From positions 1 to 15,154 of the forward strand of contig JAQXFT010000153.1 in NCBI GenBank assembly GCA_029005335.1: a stretch of 15,154 nucleotides of DNA. Reading direction: 5' to 3'. Made by a program: the position numbers and the translations under genes. The stretch comes from Oscillospiraceae bacterium. Its GTDB lineage: Bacteria; Bacillota; Clostridia; Oscillospirales; Ruminococcaceae. Below, piece by piece: positions 5,936-12,387 of this stretch. Each line of letters begins with the position of its first letter. The stretch's first letter is position 1. The notes below the pieces were generated by a model. The model worked only from the letters and a program-made list of their open reading frames with translations, did no database searches and was not told the origin of the DNA.

Positions 5936-8233
5936 AGTAGAAACATTCCTTTCCGGTTTTAATTTATATTTTATTTTTTTATCCCCTGCGGGATTGTGAA
6001 CATTAAAGAGGTTAAGCCTCAGTGCATTTGCAACAACACAGAAGCTTGAAAGACTCATAGCCATTGCACCAAACATGGGATTTAATTTCAGTCCCAGAAT
6101 CGGAATCCAGAGTCCGCCGGCAAGCGGTATTCCGATTACATTATATATAAACGCCCAGAAAAGATTTTCATGAATATTCCTGAGAGTCTTCCGGCTGAGT
6201 CTGATTGCTGCCGGAACATCTGTAACACGGCTTTTCATGAGAACGATATTGGCGGAATCTATAGCTACATCAGTACCAGCACCTATTGCAATACCGATAT
6301 CAGCTCCGGCAAGTGCAGGAGCATCATTGATTCCGTCTCCGACCATAGCAACCTTACCCTTTTTCTGAAGCTGTTTTATAACGCTTGCCTTTCCTTCGGG
6401 AAGAACTTCAGCAATAACTTCATCAACTCCGGCAAGCTTTCCGACAGCATTCGCAGTACGCTGATTATCTCCGGTAAGCATTACAACACGTATTCCCATA
6501 TTCTGCAATTCTCTTACTGCCTGAGGAGCTTCCTCCTTAATTACATCTGCAACAGCTATAATACCTGTCAGCTTTTTATCCTTACAGAAGAAAAGCGGAG
6601 TTTTACCCTGTTCAGAGAGCTTTTCGGATAATCTGAAAATATTATCCGGAATATCCGTCAGACTGCTTATGAAACGGAAATTTCCTCCTGACAGAACCGA
6701 ATCATTAAGCCTTGCAGTAAGACCATTTCCGGCAACTGCCATAAAATCTGAAACTTCCTCCGGTTCTATGCCAAGCTCACGGGCTTTTTTTATTACAGCA
6801 CCTGCAAGAGGGTGTTCGCTTTTAATCTCGAGTGAAAATGCCATGGAGAGAAATTCATTCTCAGAAAATCCATTTACAGGCACTATATCAGTGACCTCCG
6901 GCTCACCTCTTGTCACAGTACCGGTTTTATCCAGAGCGACTATATTAACCTTTCCGGCTTCTTCGAGGGATTCGGCAGTTTTAAAAAGTATGCCGTTTTT
7001 TGCTCCCAGTCCATTTCCTACCATTATAGCTACCGGAGTAGCCAGTCCCAATGCACAGGGACAGCTTATTACAAGAACTGAAATTCCTCTTGCAAGGGCA
7101 AATCCGAAGCTCTCTCCCGAAAGAAGCCATATAATAACGTCAATAATAGCTATAGCCATAACTACAGGGACAAAAATTCCGGAGACCTTATCGGCAATCT
7201 TTGCAACAGGAGCTTTTGCTGATGATGCCTCACTGACCATTTTAATAATCTGAGACAAGGCGGTATCCTCTCCTACTTTAAGAGCCTTGCACTTTATAAA
7301 TCCCGACTGGTTTATAGTGCCTGATGATACATAATCGCCCTCTGATTTGTCAGCAGGTATGCTTTCACCGGTTAAAGCTGATTCATTTACAGCACTTATT
7401 CCCTCAGTTACAATACCATCAACGGGAATATTTTCTCCGGGACGGACTACAAATATATCTCCCTTTCTGACTTCCTCCGTCGGAATTTTCAACTCCTTTC
7501 CGTCACGGATAACAGTAGCATTTTTCGGAGCAAGCTTCATAAGACTTTTCAGAGCATCAGTAGTTTTTCCCTTTGAATATGCCTCCAGAGTCTTTCCGAC
7601 TGTGATAAGCGTTAAAATCATTGCTGATGATTCAAAATAAAATTCATGCATATAATGCATAACAGCCTGATTGTCACCCCTGACCTGAGCCGAAGTCATA
7701 GCAAAGAGAGCATAAAGACTGTATACAAATGAAGCTCCTGAGCCTAATGCAACAAGCGTATCCATATTTGGCGAGCCATGCAGAACGCTTCTGAATCCGC
7801 TTATAAAGAATTTGCGATTGATAAACATTATAATTATTGTAAGCAGAAGCTGTATTATTCCTATGGCAATATAATTTCCGTCAAAGAACGGCGGAAGATA
7901 CCAGCCCCACATAGTGTAACCCATGGAAAAATACATCAGGATTATCAGGAATACGATTGAATATACAAGTCTTTTTTTCAGAACGGGAGTTTCCTTATCA
8001 GCGAGCATATCATCATAATCATCAGTTTTCGGATTGTTTTTCGGATAAGCACCGTAACCGGCTTTCTGAACGGCTGAAATTATACTTTCCGTCGAAGCTG
8101 TTCCCTCGACTGCCATGGAATTTGTAAGCAGATTTACAGAGCATGAGGTCACGCCCTTAACTGACGATACAGCCTTTTCTACTCTTGCACTGCATGAAGC
8201 ACAGCTCATACCGGTTATATTATACTGTTCCAT
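5726..8233 (-). CDS. copA: Copper-exporting P1B-type ATPase with an extra C-terminal HMA domain
   Basis: Membrane pump that expels Cu(I) using ATP. It has 835 residues from the ATG at 8233, which has GAGGTGA six bases upstream; the TTG three bases earlier is less likely. In order: N-terminal metal-binding domain GMSCASC (8-14), first membrane helices about 88-215, actuator TGES (288-291), membrane metal site CPC (391-393), phosphorylation motif DKTGT (D435), SEHP (472-475), hinge GDGIND (632-637), and Cu(I)-type residues YN (698-699) and MSLSS (726-730) in the last helices. A second complete metal-binding domain, GMMCGHC at 775-781, follows at the C-terminus, an unusual place for it. This part starts with its own methionine (M767), is 69 residues long and looks like a fused CopZ chaperone. 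The gene follows csoR by 12 bases and should be induced by copper. Silver transport is also possible. Confidence 0.95.
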   Translation of the reverse strand: MEQYNITGMSCASCSARVEKAVSSVKGVTSCSVNLLTNSMAVEGTASTESIISAVQKAGYGAYPKNNPKTDDYDDMLADKETPVLKKRLVYSIVFLIILMYFSMGYTMWGWYLPPFFDGNYIAIGIIQLLLTIIIMFINRKFFISGFRSVLHGSPNMDTLVALGSGASFVYSLYALFAMTSAQVRGDNQAVMHYMHEFYFESSAMILTLITVGKTLEAYSKGKTTDALKSLMKLAPKNATVIRDGKELKIPTEEVRKGDIFVVRPGENIPVDGIVTEGISAVNESALTGESIPADKSEGDYVSSGTINQSGFIKCKALKVGEDTALSQIIKMVSEASSAKAPVAKIADKVSGIFVPVVMAIAIIDVIIWLLSGESFGFALARGISVLVISCPCALGLATPVAIMVGNGLGAKNGILFKTAESLEEAGKVNIVALDKTGTVTRGEPEVTDIVPVNGFSENEFLSMAFSLEIKSEHPLAGAVIKKARELGIEPEEVSDFMAVAGNGLTARLNDSVLSGGNFRFISSLTDIPDNIFRLSEKLSEQGKTPLFFCKDKKLTGIIAVADVIKEEAPQAVRELQNMGIRVVMLTGDNQRTANAVGKLAGVDEVIAEVLPEGKASVIKQLQKKGKVAMVGDGINDAPALAGADIGIAIGAGTDVAIDSANIVLMKSRVTDVPAAIRLSRKTLRNIHENLFWAFIYNVIGIPLAGGLWIPILGLKLNPMFGAMAMSLSSFCVVANALRLNLFNVHNPAGDKKIKYKLKPERNVSTMQKTIKIEGMMCGHCEASVKKALEAIPSVESAEVSHEKGTAVVTLSSDTPDEVLRKAVEDKDYTVISVS

Positions 8234-8245
8234 CAAAAATCACCT

Positions 8246-8554
8246 CTATTTCATAAGCTTCTGAAGAGTATCAACAAGCTCATCAATTACCTCGTCTTTA
8301 CCATTTCGTATATCATCTGCAACGCAGGTACGTATATGATTTGCAAGGAGTTCCTTATTGAAGGAATTAAGAGCAGAATTTACTGCCGAAACCTGTATCA
8401 GAATGTCAGTACAGTAGGCATTGTTTTCAACCATACCCTTTATTCCTCTTATCTGCCCTTCAATTCGGTTAAGACGGTTTATAAGCTTTCTGTACTCATC
8501 ATGAGAACGTTCCTTGGTTTTTTTACAACATTCACATTCTTTAAAATCTTTCAC
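8246..8554 (-). CDS. csoR: Copper-sensing repressor CsoR
   Basis: Cytoplasmic all-helical repressor that releases DNA on binding Cu(I). I read it from the GTG at 8554, which has AGAGGTGAT just upstream, giving 102 residues. An upstream extension to 8650 would run through the promoter and operator and is rejected. The copper ligands of the family are present with the standard spacing: C48, H73 and C77 (C-x24-H-x3-C). The helix RLNRIEGQIRGIKGMVE (28-44) is the usual DUF156 signature. The N-terminus adds a cysteine cluster, CECCKK (7-12), beyond the core ligands. It is the first gene of a two-gene operon with copA 12 bases downstream, under a promoter carrying a CsoR-type operator, so it should be autorepressed. 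Relatives sensing nickel or sulfide (RcnR, CstR) differ in ligand set. Confidence 0.93.
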   Translation of the reverse strand: MKDFKECECCKKTKERSHDEYRKLINRLNRIEGQIRGIKGMVENNAYCTDILIQVSAVNSALNSFNKELLANHIRTCVADDIRNGKDEVIDELVDTLQKLMK

Positions 8555-8572
8555 ATTATCACCTCTGGTAGT

Positions 8573-8601
8573 ATTATATACCCTATGGGGGTATTTGTCA
8601 A
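8573..8601 (-). promoter_or_regulatory. csoR-copA promoter
   Basis: Minus-strand TTGACA (8601-8596) and TATAAT (8578-8573) are separated by exactly 17 bases, a full sigma-A match. The spacer contains the copper operator, so bound CsoR would block RNA polymerase directly. Confidence 0.92.
8578..8594. promoter_or_regulatory. CsoR operator
   Basis: The plus strand reads ATACCCTATGGGGGTAT, an inverted repeat of ATACCC with GGGTAT around a five-base centre. G/C-tract dyads flanked by TA are typical of CsoR sites. It fills the spacer of the csoR-copA promoter and touches the -10 box. Confidence 0.88.
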
Positions 8602-8647
8602 CCCCTTTTTGATTTATTTTATTTTTAACCTGATAATATAAAATATA

Positions 8648-8679
8648 CAAAAAAATCCGTCCCGGAATTGAGACGGATT
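8648..8679 (-). terminator. Intrinsic terminator after the Pro-Glu repeat gene
   Basis: Perfect eight-base arms AATCCGTC (8654-8661) and GACGGATT (8672-8679) enclose a ten-base loop. On the transcribed strand they run into an unbroken run of seven T. It begins 14 bases past the stop codon and insulates the copper operon from this gene. Confidence 0.9.
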
Positions 8680-8693
8680 ACATATATGTATCA

Positions 8694-9464
8694 TTATTGT
8701 TCTGAATAAGTTTCCGCAGGGACATCAGGTTCAGCAGTCTGAACGGGTTCAGGTTCGGGGACAGGCTCAGGCTCGGGAACTGGTTCAGGCTCGGGAACTG
8801 GTTCAGGCTCGGGAGTTGGTTCAGGTTCAGGAGTTGGTTCGGGTTCGGGAGTTGGTTCAGGCTCGGGTGTAACCGGAGAAGGAGGGTCTGTAATGACAGG
8901 AGGGTCTGTAATATCAGGCTCATCTGTTATATCCGGCACATAAGGCTGAGTATCCTCAGGAATATCGGGTTCATAGTAAGGCTCGTCCGTAACCTGAGGT
9001 TCAGGCTCAACAACAGGCGGATTTGTATATACAGGCTCATAGTTATTTACAGGCGGCTGGGTAACCACCGAATTATTATTTATAGTATTATTGTTGTTAT
9101 TATTATATGAATTGCTGTAGTCGGATTCATCATATGAAGAGGTATGACCGGTATATACATAGACATCATTGGAATCAAATATTTTATCCGTATAGTGTAC
9201 CTTGGAGGAATTATAGGATTTAGTGGTTGAGGGATTATTTTCCTTTTCTGAAGAAGCTGAAGCAGTTGTAACAGCAGATGACTTTCCAGAGCTTCCGTCC
9301 GGATTATTCATTCCTGCACGACCTAATCCTGATATTATCTTTTCAGAGGGTGTTATCGGGAACATTACGAAGAACAGTAATATAATAAAAGTCAGAGCGA
9401 TAAATATACCGCATGATATGACAGTAAGTCGGGTAGACCTTGAAAAAGACTTGAATTTATACAT
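8694..9464 (-). CDS. Membrane-anchored protein with Pro-Glu hexapeptide repeats, unknown function
   Basis: The 256-residue protein has a short basic N-terminus (MYKFKSFSRSTR), one hydrophobic segment at about 13-36 and then a low-complexity region predicted to be outside the cell. That region runs as Ser/Thr-rich, then Tyr/Ser/Asn-rich with six consecutive Asn, then Pro/Asp/Glu-rich, and finally seven tandem PEPEPT or PEPEPV units. No folded domain, sortase motif or catalytic residue is visible. Rod-like Pro-Glu tracts often serve as spacers through the cell wall, so a surface stalk or envelope protein is a reasonable guess, no more. It has its own promoter and terminator and so is transcribed alone. 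The ATG has GGGAG about nine bases upstream. The family is not recognised. Confidence 0.8.
   Translation of the reverse strand: MYKFKSFSRSTRLTVISCGIFIALTFIILLFFVMFPITPSEKIISGLGRAGMNNPDGSSGKSSAVTTASASSEKENNPSTTKSYNSSKVHYTDKIFDSNDVYVYTGHTSSYDESDYSNSYNNNNNNTINNNSVVTQPPVNNYEPVYTNPPVVEPEPQVTDEPYYEPDIPEDTQPYVPDITDEPDITDPPVITDPPSPVTPEPEPTPEPEPTPEPEPTPEPEPVPEPEPVPEPEPVPEPEPVQTAEPDVPAETYSEQ
8742..8867 (-). repeat. Seven 18-base tandem repeats encoding PEPEP(T/V)
   Basis: Seven in-frame units of exactly 18 bases encode three PEPEPT followed by four PEPEPV. Units differ mainly at synonymous positions (plus-strand tca/tcg and ggt/ggg type changes), so the repeat is drifting at DNA level while keeping the peptide. 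Copy number is likely to vary between strains. Confidence 0.95.
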
Positions 9465-9507
9465 CAGCTACACTCCCATAAATATATTCATAGATTGCTT
9501 TAACATT

Positions 9508-9536
9508 ATTTTAATACAATCATCGACAAAAGTCAA
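9508..9536 (-). promoter_or_regulatory. Promoter of the Pro-Glu repeat gene
   Basis: Minus-strand TTGACT (9536-9531) and TAAAAT (9513-9508) have a 17-base spacer, one mismatch in each box. The leader to the start codon is about 37 bases and holds no other structure that I can see. Confidence 0.82.
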
Positions 9537-9589
9537 TAGAAAAGCCTACAAAAATTCCGATGGGAAATATTTACTGTTTAGTGATATAT

Positions 9590-9632
9590 ATCAAAAAAGG
9601 AAAATCAGGAGGGAAAATAAATCCCTCCTGAT
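9590..9632 (-). terminator. Intrinsic terminator after the second CysK-like gene
   Basis: Perfect 11-base arms ATCAGGAGGGA (9604-9614) and its complement (9622-9632) close a seven-base A/T loop. On the transcribed strand they are followed by TTTCCTTTTTT. It lies four bases after the stop codon and ends the cellulase-to-cysK unit. Confidence 0.92.
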
Positions 9633-9636
9633 GAAA

Positions 9637-10566
9637 TCAGTCACTGAAAAGAGGCGTTGAAAAATATCTCTCAGCGGTATCAGGCAAAACGGTTACAACA
9701 GTTTTACCCTTGCCGAGCTTCTTAGCCATGCGAAGAGCAGCCGCAACATTAGTTCCGCTGGATATACCGCACATAATACCTTCAAGTCTCGCCAAATCCT
9801 TTGCAGTATTTATGGCTTCATCATCAGAGACTATATATATATCATCATATATATTCATATTAAGATTCTCCGGAATAAGACCGTCACCTATACCCATCTG
9901 AAGATGAGTTCCGATATTTCCTCCGGCAAGGATAGCAGCATTTTCCGGTTCTACAGCCCATATCTCTATATTCGGATTATGAGCTTTCAGCACCTCTCCG
10001 ATACCGCTTATAGTACCGCCCGTACCTATTCCGGAGCAGAATCCGTGAATTTCCCTTCCGACCTGTTCAAGGATTTCCACACCGGTGTGATATTTGTGTA
10101 CTTTAGGGTTAGCGGGATTTTCAAACTGCTGGGGAACATATACATTGGGATTTTCAGCTTTAAGGCGGAGGGCAGTTCTGAGACATTCATCGATACAGTC
10201 GCCGATATTTCCGGAATCGTGAATGAGCATGACTTCAGCACCGTAATGCTTTACAAGCTTTCTGCGTTCTTCGCTTACAGAGTCAGGCATAATAATTATA
10301 GTTCTGTAGCCTCTGACAGCACCGACAAGGGCAAGCCCTATTCCCTGATTACCGCTTGTAGGTTCAACTATTATAGTATCCTTATTTATAAGCCCCTTTT
10401 TTTCTGCATCGCAAATCATATTGTAGGCGGTACGGGTTTTGATTGAACCGCCGACGTTGAGACCTTCAAATTTAACAAGAACATCGGCGGAATCTTCATC
10501 GACCATTCTGTTGAGCCTTATAATGGGAGTATGTCCGATTACATCAAGAATATTGTTATATATCAT
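9637..10566 (-). CDS. Divergent cysteine synthase-like PLP enzyme
   Basis: A 309-residue fold-type II PLP enzyme of the CysK/CysM/cystathionine beta-synthase family, clearly homologous to the CysK at 4597-5523 but changed in key loops. The lysine motif reads NVGGSIKTRTA (K43) instead of NPAGSVKDRIA, and the substrate loop reads TSGNQG (70-75) instead of TSGNTG. The cofactor-phosphate loop GTGGTISG (181-188), SSGTN and the C-terminal PDTAERYFSTPLF are kept. It is therefore probably an active enzyme making a beta-substituted alanine, either cysteine or with a different donor or nucleophile such as O-phosphoserine, thiosulfate or homocysteine. AAGGAG lies ten bases before the ATG. It follows the MetY-like gene by 13 bases and ends at a terminator, so the pair is co-transcribed. 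The symbol is left blank because the substrate is uncertain. Confidence 0.88.
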   Translation of the reverse strand: MIYNNILDVIGHTPIIRLNRMVDEDSADVLVKFEGLNVGGSIKTRTAYNMICDAEKKGLINKDTIIVEPTSGNQGIGLALVGAVRGYRTIIIMPDSVSEERRKLVKHYGAEVMLIHDSGNIGDCIDECLRTALRLKAENPNVYVPQQFENPANPKVHKYHTGVEILEQVGREIHGFCSGIGTGGTISGIGEVLKAHNPNIEIWAVEPENAAILAGGNIGTHLQMGIGDGLIPENLNMNIYDDIYIVSDDEAINTAKDLARLEGIMCGISSGTNVAAALRMAKKLGKGKTVVTVLPDTAERYFSTPLFSD

Positions 10567-10579
10567 TCAGAAAAGCTCC

Positions 10580-11848
10580 TTATATAACAGCAAAAGCCTG
10601 TTCAAGGTCAGCAATTATATCGTCGACGTTTTCAAGCCCTACTGAAAGACGAATCATTCCGGGGTCGATACCGGCAGAAGCAAGCTGTTCTTCATTAAGC
10701 TGGCGGTGAGTAGCAGAGGCAGGATTAAGAACACAGGTTCTTATATCGGCAACATGAACCTCATTTGAAGCAAGCTTCAGAGTGTCCATAAATTTAACGG
10801 CAGTTTTTCTTCCGCCCTTTACTGAAAAGCTTATAACTCCGGCAGTACCGAGAGGGAGATATTTTTCAGCAAGCTTGTGATGAGGGTCGCTCTCCAGACC
10901 TGCATACTTTACAGAAATAACTTTTCCGGTAGATTCGATATATCTGGCAACTTTAAGAGCATTTTCGCAGTATCGGGGCATTCTTACAGCGAGAGTTTCA
11001 AGTCCGAGATTAAGGAGAAATGAACTGTTCGCAGCCGGATAGCAGCCGAAATCACGCATAAGCTGCATTCTTGCCTTAGTGATATACGGAGCAGAGGGAT
11101 ATTTTTCAGTATATATAATACCGTGATAGCTTTCATCAGGCTCAGTGAGACCGGAAAATTTACCTGATTTTTTCCAGTCAAATTTACCGCTGTCAACGAT
11201 AACTCCGCCGACCTGAACGGCATGGCCGTCCATATATTTTGATGTTGAGTGTATAACAATATCAGCACCCCATTCAATAGGTCTGCAAAGATACGGGGTA
11301 GCGAAAGTATTGTCAATAATAAGGGGGATTCCCTCAGAGTGTGCAATATCCGCCCATTTTTCGATATCAAGGACAGTAAGAGCAGGATTTGCGATAGTTT
11401 CCCCGAAAATAAGCTTTGTATTGGGTTTTACAGCCTTTCTGATTTCCTCTTCGGAGGCATCGACGTCTACGAAAGTACACTCTATGCCCATTTTCCTGAA
11501 TGTAAAGGCAAAAAGATTGAAAGTACCGCCATATATAGATGAGCTTGAAATAAAGTGGTCGCCGGCACTGCATATATTCAGTACAGCAAGCATAGTTGCC
11601 GCCTGACCGGAAGAAGTACACATAGCAGCGACTCCGCCCTCAAGAGCAGCAATTTTCTTTTCCACAGCATCAGTAGTGGGGTTTTCAAATCTGGAGTAAA
11701 TCATACCAAGGGTTGGGTCATCAAAGACATCAGCAACAGCATCAGTTGAATTATACACATAGGTAGTACTCTGATATATTGGCATAACTCTTGGTTCGCC
11801 GTTTTTCGGAGAGTATCCCTCATGAAGAACTTGTGTTTCGATTTTCAT
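10580..11848 (-). CDS. Second O-acetylhomoserine sulfhydrylase-like enzyme (MetY paralogue)
   Basis: A 422-residue fold-type I PLP enzyme of the Cys/Met metabolism family, expected to act on an activated homoserine with sulfide or a related thiol. Seen: YSRFENPT (51-58), TSSGQAA (78-84), cofactor aspartate D179 in IIDNTFATP and Schiff-base lysine K204 in HSTSKYMDGH. It differs throughout from the MetY at 3285-4568: the lysine is followed by YMDGH rather than FIGGH, and the substrate-side stretch is TIANPAL rather than TLGNPNS. It is therefore an old paralogue, not a recent copy. The start at 11848 has AAAGGA about 13 bases upstream, a rather long spacing. The gene sits 27 bases after the adenosyltransferase gene. 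A gamma-lyase activity (methionine or homocysteine breakdown) in the same family cannot be ruled out. Confidence 0.88.
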   Translation of the reverse strand: MKIETQVLHEGYSPKNGEPRVMPIYQSTTYVYNSTDAVADVFDDPTLGMIYSRFENPTTDAVEKKIAALEGGVAAMCTSSGQAATMLAVLNICSAGDHFISSSSIYGGTFNLFAFTFRKMGIECTFVDVDASEEEIRKAVKPNTKLIFGETIANPALTVLDIEKWADIAHSEGIPLIIDNTFATPYLCRPIEWGADIVIHSTSKYMDGHAVQVGGVIVDSGKFDWKKSGKFSGLTEPDESYHGIIYTEKYPSAPYITKARMQLMRDFGCYPAANSSFLLNLGLETLAVRMPRYCENALKVARYIESTGKVISVKYAGLESDPHHKLAEKYLPLGTAGVISFSVKGGRKTAVKFMDTLKLASNEVHVADIRTCVLNPASATHRQLNEEQLASAGIDPGMIRLSVGLENVDDIIADLEQAFAVI

Positions 11849-11875
11849 TTTTCAAAAGAATCCTTTCATAAAAAG

Positions 11876-12379
11876 TTAATATTCAATTCCCCTGCGTGCT
11901 TTTATCCCCCTGCTGTAAGGGTGTCTGACAGCTTTAATTTCGCTTATATAATCAGCAATATCCATAAAGATTCCGGAAGGATTTCTTCCGGTAAGAACAA
12001 GCTCAGTATCAGGATTATTATTCATAATCAGTGAATCAGCAAGAACGGTATCAAGCAGAGCATAATTATATGCAGAGAAAAATTCATCAAGAATAATGAC
12101 ATCAGCTCCCGATGCAAAGGCATCGGAGAGCATTTTGTTATGACATTCTGTAATCATAGCCTTATCGGACTGCGACATATTTTTATAAAAGCCGTAATTT
12201 CTGTCACAGCTTCTGACGGTAATTTCCGGAACAGATTCAAGTATTTTCAGCTCTGAGGAGAAATTGCCTTTCATAAGCCTTGCGAAATATACTTTCATTC
12301 CCGCACCGGCAGAGCGTACGGCAAGACCGGTGGCGGAAGTGGTTTTACCTTTTCCGTCACCGCAGTATATATGAATCAT
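11876..12379 (-). CDS. cobO: Corrinoid (cob(I)yrinate/cobalamin) adenosyltransferase, CobO/BtuR type
   Basis: Cytoplasmic enzyme that transfers the adenosyl group of ATP to reduced corrinoid, giving the coenzyme B12 form. It has 167 residues, a little shorter than E. coli BtuR because it lacks the N-terminal extension. Visible: unusual P-loop GDGKGKTT (7-14), VIILDEF (94-100), ELVLTGRNP (126-134) and the C-terminal signature HPYSRGIKARRGIEY (153-167), all typical of the family. The ATG is only eight bases after the stop of the GH5 cellulase, and I see no ribosome site before it, so translation may depend on ribosomes finishing the cellulase. Neighbours downstream are sulfur amino-acid enzymes. 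No other cobalamin gene or cobalamin riboswitch is present in the window. Confidence 0.92.
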   Translation of the reverse strand: MIHIYCGDGKGKTTSATGLAVRSAGAGMKVYFARLMKGNFSSELKILESVPEITVRSCDRNYGFYKNMSQSDKAMITECHNKMLSDAFASGADVIILDEFFSAYNYALLDTVLADSLIMNNNPDTELVLTGRNPSGIFMDIADYISEIKAVRHPYSRGIKARRGIEY

Positions 12380-12387
12380 AGTGATTA

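Noticed and set aside
6669..7253. Long plus-strand open frames opposite copA
   Set aside because: copA has all family motifs on the other strand. The opposite frames lack ribosome sites and known motifs and arise from biased codon use.
8555..8650. N-terminal extension of CsoR upstream to 8650
   Set aside because: It would translate through the -10 box, operator and -35 box. The GTG at 8554 has a proper ribosome site and gives the usual family length.
8742..8867. Regular 18-base repeats that could suggest a CRISPR array or satellite
   Set aside because: The units are contiguous with no spacers, are in frame, and encode a PEPEP(T/V) repeat in a gene with its own promoter and terminator.
8678..8923. 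Leu/Asn/Pro-rich open frame overlapping the Pro-Glu repeat gene
   Set aside because: It is the same 18-base repeat read in another frame; it has no ribosome site and runs through the terminator.
9637..11848. Recent tandem duplication or mobile element as source of the second metY/cysK pair
   Set aside because: The paralogues are strongly diverged, gene order is reversed, and no transposase, terminal repeats or target duplications are visible around them.
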